Assembly: GCA_017510425.1 (NCBI GenBank)
Contig: JAFWNJ010000006.1
Span: 1 to 44,652, forward strand
Direction of reading: 5' to 3'
Origin: Candidatus Saccharimonadota bacterium
GTDB lineage: Bacteria; Patescibacteriota; Saccharimonadia; Saccharimonadales; Saccharimonadaceae
Length of the DNA: 44,652 nucleotides
A program made the position numbers and the translations under genes. Positions 7,167 to 15,088 of the stretch are shown here, in pieces (the first letter of the stretch is position 1; every line of letters starts with the position of its first letter). A model generated the notes under the pieces. The model saw only the letters and a list, made by a program, of their open reading frames with translations, was not told the origin of the DNA and ran no database searches.

Positions 7167-8210
7167 ATGAAGATTAAAGAAAACGTTTTAATATCTACTC
7201 TTACCACTATGCGCCTTGGCGGCCCCGCTCGCTATGTTATCGAAGTTGAATCTCCCGAAGAAGTCCCCGCAGCTTACGATTTCGCTAGAGACCATCACCT
7301 CCCCACTTTCATCCTCGGCGGCGGCGCCAACACCATCGGCCACGACGAAGGTTTCGACGGCGTAATTATCATTAATCGCATGCTCGGCATCCGGCAGGCC
7401 CCGCTCAGCACGATAATTGAGGTTATGGGCGGCGAAATCTGGGATGATGTCGTCCAGTACACCACCGATAGGAACCTCACCGGCATCGAAGCTCTCAGCA
7501 AGATTCCCGGCCTCGCTTCCGCCGCCCCCGTCCAGAACATCGGCGCTTACGGCCAGGAAGTCGCCGACGCCCTCACTGAAATTTACACCTACGACACCAA
7601 GACAACTTCATTCTACACTCTCTCTCGCTCCGATTTACAATTCTCTTATCGTAAAAGCATTCTAAATACCACCGAAAAAAATCGTTATTTTGTCATCTCT
7701 ATCACATTAGCATTAAAACAAGGTCAGATGTCTCGCCCCTTCTATAATTCCATCGAAAGATACATCGAAGCCAATTCCCTTACCGATTTCAGCCCTCAGG
7801 GTATTCGTGAAATCGTCTCCACCATCCGCGCGAATAAGCTTCCCGATCCGAAGGATAAAGCCAGTTCCGGTTCATTTTTCAAAAACATTTACCTAAATGA
7901 GACCGAAGCAGCATCTGCCGAAGCCAAAGGCTATCCAGTCCATCATGGCAAAGACGGCCACAAAATCAATTCTGGTTGGCTTATCGAACAAGCCGGTCTA
8001 GCTGGTCAACTACTCCACGGAATGCGCGTAAGTAGCGCCGCCGCCCTAGTCCTTATTAACGAATCTGCCACTAGCTACGATGATTTAGCTAAGGCTCGCG
8101 ACGAAATCAGAAACACCGTTCACGCCAAATTCGGCTACTGGCTAGAACAAGAGCCGGTCGAAATAATCAATATACACAAAGAATCATCAATAACAAGCCC
8201 AGGAGTCTAA
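7167..8210 (+). CDS. murB: UDP-N-acetylenolpyruvoylglucosamine reductase
   Basis: MurB reduces the enolpyruvyl group of UDP-GlcNAc-enolpyruvate with NADPH and FAD, giving UDP-N-acetylmuramic acid for peptidoglycan. The 347-aa protein has the N-terminal LTTMRLGGPAR, FAD-binding ILGGGANTIG, IPGLASAAPVQNIGAYG, the substrate-binding region YRKSILN, the catalytic serine in SGSFFKN and the C-terminal catalytic Glu in WLEQEPVEI. The domain order and length fit the E. coli type (type I). It forms an operon with folD (stop and next start separated by 1 nt). Presence of murB shows that this small bacterium makes at least part of its own cell wall. Confidence 0.96.
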   Translation: MKIKENVLISTLTTMRLGGPARYVIEVESPEEVPAAYDFARDHHLPTFILGGGANTIGHDEGFDGVIIINRMLGIRQAPLSTIIEVMGGEIWDDVVQYTTDRNLTGIEALSKIPGLASAAPVQNIGAYGQEVADALTEIYTYDTKTTSFYTLSRSDLQFSYRKSILNTTEKNRYFVISITLALKQGQMSRPFYNSIERYIEANSLTDFSPQGIREIVSTIRANKLPDPKDKASSGSFFKNIYLNETEAASAEAKGYPVHHGKDGHKINSGWLIEQAGLAGQLLHGMRVSSAAALVLINESATSYDDLAKARDEIRNTVHAKFGYWLEQEPVEIINIHKESSITSPGV

Positions 8211-8211
8211 C

Positions 8212-9000
8212 GTGAAAATACTATCAGGCAAAGAACTCGCTGGCTTCGTTAAGGAGCGCCAAGCCCATCAAGTTTCATCTATGACAAAAACTCCGAAGCT
8301 CCTCATTATCCGCGATAGCGACAATCCTGTCATTACTAAATACGTCAATCTCAAAATTAAGTACGGCGAAGATATTGGCATTGTGGTCGAAGATTACCGC
8401 GCCAATTCCTCCGAAGATATTGCAAAAAGAATCCAATCCGCCAATGTAGACGACACTATTTCCGGTATTATTTTGCAATTGCCACTCACCGACAAATCTC
8501 AAACCGATACACTTTGTAACATGATTGCCCCCACTAAGGATGTTGATGGCCTTGGGCTAAACAGTGTTTATGATTCAGCCACCGCTACCGCCATTCTTTG
8601 GCTTCTCACTGGCTACGATATTACGCTAACCAATGCAAGAATCGCCCTCGTCGGTCGTGGCAAACTCGTCGGCGCACCATTATATAATATGTTTACCAAA
8701 TCCGGCTACAATGTCACCCTGTTCCATCGTGGCGATGATTTATCAGACCTAATTAACTACAACATTATCATTACCGCTACTGGTGTTCCAGATCTTATCA
8801 CCGACCAAATGGTTAAACCCGGTGCCACCATCATCGATGCCGGCACCGCCAGCGAAGATGGTGTCTTAAAAGGCGATGTCTCCTCATCCGTCAGAGAACG
8901 CCAAGACCTAAATGCTATCACTCCCATCACCGGCGGAGTTGGTCCACTCACGGTTACTTGTCTTTTTGACCACGTTATTCAATCAGCTAGCCAACATTAA
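8212..9000 (+). CDS. folD: bifunctional methylene-THF dehydrogenase/cyclohydrolase
   Basis: FolD interconverts 5,10-methylene-, methenyl- and 10-formyl-tetrahydrofolate, supplying one-carbon units. The 262-aa protein has the catalytic YVNLK (Tyr and Lys), QLPLTDK, TKDVDGLG, the Rossmann motif VGRGKLVGAP and the C-terminal PITGGVGPLTVTCL. The serine usual in GRSxxVGxP is Gly here (GRGKLVGAP), a modest deviation. The start is GTG, one base after the murB stop, so expression depends on murB transcription and probably coupled translation. A terminator hairpin follows (9023-9053). Confidence 0.95.
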   Translation: MKILSGKELAGFVKERQAHQVSSMTKTPKLLIIRDSDNPVITKYVNLKIKYGEDIGIVVEDYRANSSEDIAKRIQSANVDDTISGIILQLPLTDKSQTDTLCNMIAPTKDVDGLGLNSVYDSATATAILWLLTGYDITLTNARIALVGRGKLVGAPLYNMFTKSGYNVTLFHRGDDLSDLINYNIIITATGVPDLITDQMVKPGATIIDAGTASEDGVLKGDVSSSVRERQDLNAITPITGGVGPLTVTCLFDHVIQSASQH

Positions 9001-9022
9001 GCTTAAACATTTTTAGACCAAC

Positions 9023-9053
9023 AAAAAGCGAACCCATTTCAGGTTCGCCTTTT
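9023..9053. terminator. terminator downstream of folD
   Basis: Stem GCGAACC (9028-9034) with GGTTCGC (9042-9048), preceded by AAAAA and followed by CTTTT. It lies between convergent genes and can stop transcription from either side. Confidence 0.7.
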
Positions 9054-9080
9054 GGTTGTACCACCCGTGAAGCGGTCAAC

Positions 9081-10394
9081 TTACTTCTTTAACTCTCTAC
9101 GGCTAGCAATGTAGTAACCAAGTGCAGTTACAACTGCACCAGCACCGATAGCACCAGTCACAATCGTACCAGCACCAGTGTTAACAATTACCTCAGGAGT
9201 TTCAAGTTCTGGCTCTGGCTCCGGAGTTGGTTCTGGTTCTGGAGTTGGCTCTGGTTCTGGAGTTGGCTCCGGTTCCGGCTCAGGAGTAGGCTCTGGAGTC
9301 TTCTTACAACTCTCGTCATCCTTCTTCACCATTACTGAAGCATCGTCCTTATAAATCTTCCCTTTAACTGTGGCACTTGCCCAGTTTACTACCTGGGTAG
9401 AACCACAATCAAGTGTCTTATCAATTATCTTACCAGTGAATCTTACGTAGGCACTTCCTTTAGCATTATAACTATAAATGTTGACACCAGAAGTGGCTAT
9501 AGTATTATCAGATAACTGAACGCCACTCTGATAATTAAAATTATATAGATATGTCGAATCAGTAACATAAGCTATGTTATCCGGCAATACATCACGAATC
9601 ATTACGTCTTTGACAGTTTCGTTGAGCAAGTTAACATACTCTATCTGAAATTCGACTTCATCACCAACCTTAGCCTCGACGGCTTCGTTCCAACCCTTAG
9701 TACCTTTAATGCGTACAGTTTTGGAAACCTTCGCAGCTACAGATTTATGAACCTTGACATCGATAGTTACTACACCAGAGTATTGATAACAACCAGGTAT
9801 TTCACCATTCATCGAAGTATAACCAAGCGTTGCGCCAGAGATAATCACTTCGTTAGGAAGATTGAAAGTGCCCTCGTTGTTTGTATACTTAGCTGAACCA
9901 TCCACGTATTCAAGATACATATCTTCATCAGCTTCTAAGGTTACCTCATCCCAGTAACGACCTGGCTTAGCATTCGAAGAATCGATGTAGCCAATAATCG
10001 TCTGGGACTGTGCAACCGTAGTAGGAATCGAGAAGGTTGCCTTCACGCCAGTTGCGATTGCATCTTCGCCCTTCGGGCTGTTGTTATGGACAAACAAACG
10101 AATCGTATAAGTTTCGCCGTCTTTGACCTTAATCGTATTTGCATTCCAGGTTTCGACACTCGCGCCAGCCACCTTTGCAGCTACGAAATTTTTCTCATCC
10201 CCGATTTTACCGTTTGAAATCGAGTTAAACGTAATAGTGTCCCCTAGTTCACCCTTATTAATCTGATCAAGCGTATAGCTAGGACGACCATCATCAGAAT
10301 CACCCCAAGCCTTCACCATCACAGGAGCAAGTGTACCAGCCAGCATAATCGCAGCAGCCGACACACTAAGCATTGATTTATAGATTGTTTTCAT
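9081..10394 (-). CDS. DUF11-type surface protein with Pro-Glu linker and C-terminal anchor
   Basis: A 437-aa exported protein. Residues 1-30 are a signal peptide (SVSAAAIMLAGTLAPVMVKA). The N-terminal half is beta-rich (TYTIRLFVHNNSPKG, GVKATFSIP). Residues about 235-350 resemble the DUF11 repeat domain (VGDEVEFQIEYVNL, VKDVMIRDVLPDNIAYV). A (PEPT)n linker (about 365-397) would span the wall. The C-terminus has NTGAG, a hydrophobic segment and the basic tail SRRELKK, similar in layout to sortase-type or simple transmembrane anchors. An AAAGGA site lies 5 nt before the ATG, so this gene is led by a normal ribosome binding site. DUF11 domains are common in S-layer-like or adhesive proteins; the exact role here is unknown. 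Confidence 0.8.
   Translation of the reverse strand: MKTIYKSMLSVSAAAIMLAGTLAPVMVKAWGDSDDGRPSYTLDQINKGELGDTITFNSISNGKIGDEKNFVAAKVAGASVETWNANTIKVKDGETYTIRLFVHNNSPKGEDAIATGVKATFSIPTTVAQSQTIIGYIDSSNAKPGRYWDEVTLEADEDMYLEYVDGSAKYTNNEGTFNLPNEVIISGATLGYTSMNGEIPGCYQYSGVVTIDVKVHKSVAAKVSKTVRIKGTKGWNEAVEAKVGDEVEFQIEYVNLLNETVKDVMIRDVLPDNIAYVTDSTYLYNFNYQSGVQLSDNTIATSGVNIYSYNAKGSAYVRFTGKIIDKTLDCGSTQVVNWASATVKGKIYKDDASVMVKKDDESCKKTPEPTPEPEPEPTPEPEPTPEPEPTPEPEPELETPEVIVNTGAGTIVTGAIGAGAVVTALGYYIASRRELKK
9185..9300. repeat. 18-bp tandem repeat coding for the Pro-Glu linker
   Basis: Short tandem repeats of about 18 bp (GGTTCTGGAGTTGGCTCT-like on the + strand) encode the PEPTPE units in the surface protein. Such repeats easily change copy number by slippage. 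Confidence 0.7.
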
Positions 10395-10534
10395 TGTAAT
10401 CCTTTCTTGCTTATTTAGTATTAAATTAATGTTTTATAATTTATGCTTTTGCAAAATTCACTCCAATCGTTGCTTTACCGTAAATTGTTAATTTTCGTCT
10501 CTCGCAACCGAATCATCTCAAATTTCTAATCATG

Positions 10535-10621
10535 GGGTGGAGCCCGACGAACCATGTCGTCGGACTCTATAATGTACTACTTGATGTCGTGTCGTACATC
10601 TCACGATGTACGGCTCCACCC
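10535..10621. repeat. three-way nested palindrome
   Basis: Outer arms GGGTGGAGCC (10535-10544) and GGCTCCACCC (10612-10621) enclose two side hairpins: CCGACGA (10544-10550) with TCGTCGG (10557-10563), and CGTACATC (10593-10600) with GATGTACG (10605-10612). It lies downstream of the gene ending at 10660 and could act as a 3'-end structure for it, but there is no T-run. The same nested layout is seen at 1231-1375 and 6965-7127. Confidence 0.7.
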
Positions 10622-10659
10622 GTTAAGTTTTAGCTATCTACACGGGTCCCCACCCGTTG

Positions 10660-12111
10660 TTAGTCCGGTGGGCCTCCCCATTCGCCCGCCGGTTCTGTTA
10701 TCGGTTCACCGCCAACAATGGCCGCTGGTGGCTGAGTAGGAGTCGGTTCATTGATCGGTGCCGCTGTACCAATCTCAACAACCTCTTCTTCTCCAGCCTC
10801 GTTGGTTACAACCGCCTCAACTGCAGTGTTGCCAGTATCGCCGTTGTTGTCAACAACGGGCGGTGGTAACGTCTCTGGCTCGGCCTTCGGCTCAGGATTC
10901 GTCACATACTCCACGGGTGGCGTATATGACGGAGTGTTATCATCATCTCCAGTCTTCTGACTTTCGTTAATGATTTCAAGCCCCTCAACTACTTCCACAT
11001 ATTCCTCAGGATCGGACATATGGTTGCTATTGGTATCCTGATCTTCCGGTGAGTACACAGCACCTTCACCAGCGTTGGTGTCCGGCCCCGGGCCAGGATC
11101 GTCATTTGGCTCCACATATTCATATGAAGCCAATTCCGGATTCTTTTCCGGGTAGGTCGGCACTTCGGTTGGCGGTTCAGTTGGTGCCTCGGTTGGCGGT
11201 TCAGTTGGTGCCTCGGTTGGCACTTCGGTCGGCGCCTCGGTTGGCGGTTCAGTCGGCGGTTCAGTCGGCGCTTCGGTCGGTGGCTCAGTGGGCAGTTCAG
11301 TTTCTGGTTCAGTTTCCACAATTTCCTCCCCATAAAGTTCGGGGCGTTTATCGTGAATATTAAACCCAATTCTGAACAACTCATCGCCACTTTTCAACCG
11401 ATACGCCAGAATCAGCGCGTCTAGCGGGTACGTATACCCACTAAGCACACCCATCCGGTCATTATTGACCGCTGTATAATTCAGCGCCCAATTAGCCGTA
11501 TTGGAATGTGCTTCCACGCCGACTGGGACTAATCGTTCCAGCAGTATGCAGACGCAGGAAGCCAACGTCCGGTATTCAGTGGTCAGAAACATCGTTTTTC
11601 CCTCACCGGGGCGATATTCCAACCACCTTACCAAACCTTCTTCCTTATCCGGCTCCGACTTCGGATCCGTCAGACGTTCTAACCATGGGTTAATTTCTAC
11701 CATGGTCTTATCTCCGACGGTGAGCCGACTCAAGGCACGCGCCACCGTAATCCCATAGACGGGATTCAGCAGCACTTCCTTTTCCAGCTCAGCCAACATT
11801 TCTGTTGGCTCCGTTACCTCAAACGGAAACGTCAACGCATCCGAAAACCCACACGCTCTCTTCCTTTCTTCATCTTTCGGAGACAAAGAGTTGAAAGAGA
11901 GCTCCTGCCCGATGTCTTTGTATCGCTCATCAAGCAGAGTCTTTTCCAGATCTTCAGCGCGAACCGTTAGGTCTTCCGCCGCCAGCACCAGCTCGTCTTC
12001 TGTCACAGAGCGAACTAATTCGGCGATCTCATCCCTGCATACGTACAACGCGACAAAGATGAGTAAGAGGAATAAAACGAGAATCAACTGTGCCTTAATA
12101 AACCTTTTCAT
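10660..12111 (-). CDS. membrane-anchored protein with Pro-Thr-Glu repeats, unknown function
   Basis: Not recognised. The 483-aa protein has a single N-terminal membrane segment (LILVLFLLLIFVALYVC, about residues 9-25) and is otherwise predicted to be outside the cell. Residues about 30-265 form an acidic, probably folded domain with a few cysteines (CGFSDAL, ASCVCILLERL). Residues about 275-330 are PTEPPTEAP repeats, and the rest is Pro/Glu-rich and probably disordered. The ribosome binding site is strong (AGGAGGTGG, 7 nt before the ATG), with a canonical promoter and a leader of about 135 nt. This style and the richer GC content differ from the leaderless housekeeping genes, and the neighbour at 12417 shares it. 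Both may have been acquired together. Function is unknown. Confidence 0.65.
   Translation of the reverse strand: MKRFIKAQLILVLFLLLIFVALYVCRDEIAELVRSVTEDELVLAAEDLTVRAEDLEKTLLDERYKDIGQELSFNSLSPKDEERKRACGFSDALTFPFEVTEPTEMLAELEKEVLLNPVYGITVARALSRLTVGDKTMVEINPWLERLTDPKSEPDKEEGLVRWLEYRPGEGKTMFLTTEYRTLASCVCILLERLVPVGVEAHSNTANWALNYTAVNNDRMGVLSGYTYPLDALILAYRLKSGDELFRIGFNIHDKRPELYGEEIVETEPETELPTEPPTEAPTEPPTEPPTEAPTEVPTEAPTEPPTEAPTEPPTEVPTYPEKNPELASYEYVEPNDDPGPGPDTNAGEGAVYSPEDQDTNSNHMSDPEEYVEVVEGLEIINESQKTGDDDNTPSYTPPVEYVTNPEPKAEPETLPPPVVDNNGDTGNTAVEAVVTNEAGEEEVVEIGTAAPINEPTPTQPPAAIVGGEPITEPAGEWGGPPD
11155..11310. repeat. 12-bp tandem repeat coding for PTEP/PTEA
   Basis: About a dozen degenerate 12-bp units (GGTTCAGTTGGTGCCTCGGT-like on the + strand) encode the PTEP/PTEA spacer of the surface protein; a slippage-prone low-complexity tract. 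Confidence 0.7.
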
Positions 12112-12170
12112 ACAACCACCTCCTCGTGGTAAATCGAAAACTTTTGGCTACAATAGGGGGGGATAGATAG

Positions 12171-12189
12171 CTCAGGTTACAAACCTGAG
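12171..12189. repeat. hairpin in the 5' leader of the 12111 gene
   Basis: A perfect 8-bp inverted repeat CTCAGGTT (12171-12178) and AACCTGAG (12182-12189) with a 3-nt loop lies about 60 nt before the ATG within the leader. It may be an operator or a leader hairpin. Confidence 0.5.
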
Positions 12190-12253
12190 ATGATTCGATT
12201 GTTAATGGCCTTCGTTGTTTTATCAAGAAACTCCAAAAACTCAGACTACTTAA

Positions 12254-12282
12254 ATAGTATCACACTTTAGGTTATTTGTCAA
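12254..12282 (-). promoter_or_regulatory. promoter of the gene starting at 12111
   Basis: On the minus strand, TTGACA (complement of 12277-12282), 17-bp spacer, TACTAT (complement of 12254-12259). The expected start near 12247 gives a leader of about 135 nt containing a hairpin and an AGGAGG site. Confidence 0.7.
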
Positions 12283-12361
12283 TAATAACAACACTTTTTG
12301 CGCTTATGTCTAATTGTGCTTAATTGGGTTTTAATAAACTAAAGAATACTCACAAAACATG

Positions 12362-12392
12362 AAAAAGCCCGGTCAAAGACCAGGCTTTTTTT
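12362..12392. terminator. terminator of the 12417 gene
   Basis: Stem AAAAAGCCCGGTC (12362-12374) with GACCAGGCTTTTT (12378-12390), one mismatch, 3-nt loop. On the minus strand a T-run follows the hairpin, directly after the gene's stop. Confidence 0.75.
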
Positions 12393-12416
12393 TGGGGGGG
12401 GTGCAAAGACAAAGTT

Positions 12417-13229
12417 TTATTCGTTAGAGTCCGACTCTGCAGTCTGCTGCATCAGCAGAGCGGCCTGCTGCATCAGCAGAGCAGCCTGCTGAACCATCTG
12501 AGTCGCAGACCGAGCCGACTGGCTCGACTGAGCCGTTCGCTGAGTCTGCTGGCCCGACCGAGCTGACTGAGCCGTCCGCTGAGTCTGCTGGCCCGCCTGA
12601 GCCGACTGAGCTGACTGGCCCGGTTGGGCCGTCCGCTGAGTCTGCTGGCCCGACTGAGCTGACTGAGCTGGCTGGCCTGACTGAGTCGACTGAGCTGCCT
12701 GAGCCGTCTGAGCCGTCTGAGCCGATTGAGCCGCAGGTTCTACTGCCGCAGGCGCCGCCTTTTTACGGGCGATAGCCTTGGCGATCCCGACAAATAGAAA
12801 CACCAGGATCGACAACAACGACAACCACAATGGCAAAGCCGTCACCCATGTGGTCAGAGTTCTATTCTCCCACAAAAGTGATGCCTTCCATCCCGCAGCC
12901 GTCGTTGGCGGGACCAACAGCAATAATATCACCATTAGCAATACTGCCTGCCAGAATCTGTCTGTGTTGAAGAACAACACATAATAATACAGATACAGCA
13001 GAATCATTGCAGCGTAAACCACTGCTCCTGCAACTGGACTAACAGTGGACACGCAATATCTAACTGCCGAGACAGCAATCGCAATGATCAGAGAATTCAG
13101 GAAGTTCCGAAAACCATGTCCTTTACGAATCGCATTAAGGACGACACATGTAAATACCAACGTGCACGCCCCAATCACAACAGTTTCGACTAACAGCTGG
13201 TTTCCCAGCAACATGTTAATAATGTTCAT
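12417..13229 (-). CDS. multispanning membrane protein with Gln/Ala/Ser-rich repeat tail
   Basis: Not recognised. With the start at 13229 the protein is about 270 aa. Residues 1-150 contain about five membrane segments (for example LVETVVIGACTLVFTCVVL, AVLLMVILLLLV, LWLSLLSILVFLFVGIAKAI). After a basic stop-transfer stretch (AIARKKAAP), about 110 residues of cytoplasmic or external low-complexity tail repeat SAQSGQQTQRTAQ. The tail ends with a duplicated QQAALLMQQAALLMQQ helix. The start is set by an AAAGGGGG site before ATG 13229 and by the promoter at 13313-13341, which lies downstream of the longer ORF's first ATG (13331). Composition and codon use (many CTG, GCG) differ from the housekeeping genes. 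It and the 10660 gene form a distinct pair. Confidence 0.6.
   Translation of the reverse strand: MNIINMLLGNQLLVETVVIGACTLVFTCVVLNAIRKGHGFRNFLNSLIIAIAVSAVRYCVSTVSPVAGAVVYAAMILLYLYYYVLFFNTDRFWQAVLLMVILLLLVPPTTAAGWKASLLWENRTLTTWVTALPLWLSLLSILVFLFVGIAKAIARKKAAPAAVEPAAQSAQTAQTAQAAQSTQSGQPAQSAQSGQQTQRTAQPGQSAQSAQAGQQTQRTAQSARSGQQTQRTAQSSQSARSATQMVQQAALLMQQAALLMQQTAESDSNE
12440..12745. repeat. low-complexity coding repeat (Gln/Ala/Ser tail)
   Basis: Degenerate repeats of GACTGAGCTGACTGGCCC-like sequence (+ strand) encode SAQSGQQTQRTAQ units. At least three longer copies containing CGCTGAGTCTGCTGGCCC are seen. Confidence 0.7.
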
Positions 13230-13312
13230 CTTTCCCCCTTTCTGCACCCCCCACTTGGCCGAACGAAGAATTTGGCTATTAATGTACCTCTTCATCCTTC
13301 CAAAGTAATTTA

Positions 13313-13341
13313 ATATTAACATATATAACACAATCTGTCAA
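13313..13341 (-). promoter_or_regulatory. promoter of the 12417 gene
   Basis: On the minus strand, TTGACA (complement of 13336-13341), 17-bp spacer, TAATAT (complement of 13313-13318). The start would be near 13306, leaving a leader of about 75 nt to the ATG at 13229. Confidence 0.65.
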
Positions 13342-13361
13342 TTATAAAAACACAAATTAAC

Positions 13362-13386
13362 AAAAAATAACCCTAATCGGTTATTT
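13362..13386 (-). terminator. terminator after tRNA-Gly
   Basis: Minus strand hairpin AATAACC / GGTTATT followed by a run of T (complement of 13362-13367), four bases after the tRNA CCA end. Confidence 0.7.
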
Positions 13387-13389
13387 CAC

Positions 13390-13464
13390 TGGTGCGGGTA
13401 GAGAGAATCGAACTCTCATCTCAAGTTTGGAAAACTTGCATACTAACCACTGTACTATACCCGC
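13390..13464 (-). tRNA. tRNA-Gly(TCC)
   Basis: Cloverleaf on the minus strand with acceptor GCGGGTA/TACCCGC, discriminator A and encoded CCA. The anticodon loop TTTCCAA gives TCC, which reads glycine codons GGA/GGG. It is co-oriented with tRNA-His just upstream, 7 nt away, so both are probably processed from one transcript. Confidence 0.95.
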
Positions 13465-13471
13465 CTAAATC

Positions 13472-13549
13472 TGGGGTGGGATATCGGGATCGAACCGACG
13501 ACCTTCTGGACCACAATCAGACGCTCTAACCATCTGAGCTAATCCCACC
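13472..13549 (-). tRNA. tRNA-His(GTG)
   Basis: Minus strand cloverleaf. The anticodon loop TTGTGGT gives GTG. The 5' end has the extra G(-1) typical of tRNA-His, opposite discriminator C73, and CCA is encoded. The last anticodon-stem pair (31-39) is A-C, a mismatch. The terminator downstream of tRNA-Gly serves both. Confidence 0.93.
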
Positions 13550-13574
13550 AGCCCTCTCATTATACCATATCCCC

Positions 13575-14288
13575 CTATTTTGGCAATAAGAGAAAAGCCA
13601 CCGTCCCCGCTACCGCGCCAAGAATAATCGTAATTATAATCGTCACCACCAAACTCACCCTGCTGTCTTTCTTGGGCTTAGTAATTATAGTGACTGGCCC
13701 CTTCTTCTCTTCCTTAGGAGCTACAGGCTCCTTCTGATACGCATTACCCGATAAAGGTCTCTTTACCACCTTTTCCTGATTAATAAACGGGTTGCTCGGA
13801 ATCTTGAAGGTTCGCTTCTTTACCTTAGTCTCTTTAGTTACCGCCTTATCCGAATTCCTCACTGGGGTCTTCGTCAGAACTTTCTCCTGAACGACCCTAC
13901 TATTCAGTGGTCGCTTCTCCAAGGCACCACCATAGTCACTACCTAAATCCTGTATCACCCCAAATTCCACCTCATCGTCCCGCGCAGACCGTCTCTTCGT
14001 CCTATATTCCACCTCGCCATCTACACTAGAATGCTTTCCCATACCATAGTCCATCCCACCATCTACACCGGACTGCTTCTTCACCCCAAATTCCATTTCA
14101 CTCGCCACATAACGTCTCTCTACACTACTAGCTCTTTCACGCGAACTGGCAGCCCCAGACGACGTATTCACTCGCCTCCGAGCCCCAGACTCCGGTACAG
14201 CCGCATAAACGCCACCTGTATTCGTGGATTTCTTCTCGCTTGATACAACCTTATGTGTTGGGACAAAATCTATATATCTTTTATTCAT
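13575..14288 (-). CDS. tail-anchored membrane protein, unknown function
   Basis: Not recognised. The 237-aa protein has a long charged and probably disordered cytoplasmic part, with repeated short motifs such as YGMGKHSSVDGEVEY and KKQSGVDGGMDYGM. One membrane segment lies at the very C-terminus (VSLVVTIIITIILGAVAGTV then FLLLPK), so the protein is tail-anchored. The start overlaps the tpiA stop by 4 bp, so the two genes are translated together. The disordered basic/acidic region could bind other proteins or nucleic acid. Similar tail-anchored hypothetical proteins are frequent in this lineage; this statement is from general knowledge, not from a search. Confidence 0.65.
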   Translation of the reverse strand: MNKRYIDFVPTHKVVSSEKKSTNTGGVYAAVPESGARRRVNTSSGAASSRERASSVERRYVASEMEFGVKKQSGVDGGMDYGMGKHSSVDGEVEYRTKRRSARDDEVEFGVIQDLGSDYGGALEKRPLNSRVVQEKVLTKTPVRNSDKAVTKETKVKKRTFKIPSNPFINQEKVVKRPLSGNAYQKEPVAPKEEKKGPVTIITKPKKDSRVSLVVTIIITIILGAVAGTVAFLLLPK

Positions 14289-15055
14289 GACCTCACTCTC
14301 TTAGCAGTATCAATTATATCAATAAATTCGCTCAAAATCAAACTCGCGCCACCAATCAATAGCCCATTGACACCTGGCACGGTCAAATAAGCTCCTGCAT
14401 TAGAAGAGTTAACACTACCACCAAATAGCACCGGCACATTCTCTGCCAACTTGGCCCCATATGCTTCAGTCAAGCATTTCCTAATCAATTTCACCACTTC
14501 GCTAATCTCATCTGGTGTCGCCAGCTTCGCCGCCTTCGCAGACGAAATCGCCCACACCGGCTCGTAAGCAATAATCACCTTATCTATCTCATCATCCGAC
14601 ACATCTCTTAAGCCCCCCATCAATTGGTCCCGAATCACATCCGCCGTCTCGCCAAAGGCCCGTTCCGATTCGGTCTCCCCAATGCAAAGAATCGGGGTAA
14701 TCTTATTCCGAATCGCCGCATCGACCTTCTTCGCAATCATCTTGTCGTCTTCACCATAAACGTACCTTCTCTCCGAATGACCGATAATCGCATAGTCCAC
14801 AATTCCCCTCAGTTGCGAAAAAGACACCTCACCTGTAAAAGCCCCATAATCTCGGTAAAATCCATTCTGCGCCGCCAGTTTCAATTTGTGTCGGTCAACC
14901 TGCAAAGACAGTGGCTGCAAAGCCAACAAAGATGGCGCCACTACCACATTAATGTCACGATAAATTGGTAAGCTTTTTAGTATTTTATGAAGATAAATCG
15001 AAGCTTCGCCTACCGTAAAATTAAGCTTCCAATTGCCCACAATATAAGTTTTCAT
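14285..15055 (-). CDS. tpiA: triosephosphate isomerase
   Basis: TpiA interconverts dihydroxyacetone phosphate and glyceraldehyde 3-phosphate in glycolysis. The 256-aa protein has all catalytic signatures: NWKLN near the start (Asn and Lys), GHSERR (catalytic His), IAYEPVWAI (catalytic Glu) and the phosphate-binding FGGSVN and GLLIGGASL. TATAAT (complement of 15062-15067) ends 6 nt before the ATG, so the mRNA is probably leaderless. The -10 sequence overlaps the divergent promoter of the HAD gene at 15089. It acts next to the aldolase encoded at 15909. Confidence 0.97.
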   Translation of the reverse strand: MKTYIVGNWKLNFTVGEASIYLHKILKSLPIYRDINVVVAPSLLALQPLSLQVDRHKLKLAAQNGFYRDYGAFTGEVSFSQLRGIVDYAIIGHSERRYVYGEDDKMIAKKVDAAIRNKITPILCIGETESERAFGETADVIRDQLMGGLRDVSDDEIDKVIIAYEPVWAISSAKAAKLATPDEISEVVKLIRKCLTEAYGAKLAENVPVLFGGSVNSSNAGAYLTVPGVNGLLIGGASLILSEFIDIIDTAKRVRS

Positions 15056-15088
15056 AACCTCATTATACCATGGTATAATAAAAGTATT

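Noticed and set aside
6929-7207. Open frame on the minus strand in the GC-rich palindrome
   Set aside because: The protein is low complexity and arises from the GC-rich stems. It overlaps the murB start.
11049-11390. Open frames antisense to the PTEP repeat gene
   Set aside because: Repetitive shadow frames (Arg/Leu-rich) caused by the 12-bp repeat in the true gene.
12430-12745. Possible CRISPR-like repeat array
   Set aside because: The repeats are degenerate, short and in frame with a Gln/Ala/Ser-rich protein. No unique spacers and no cas genes.
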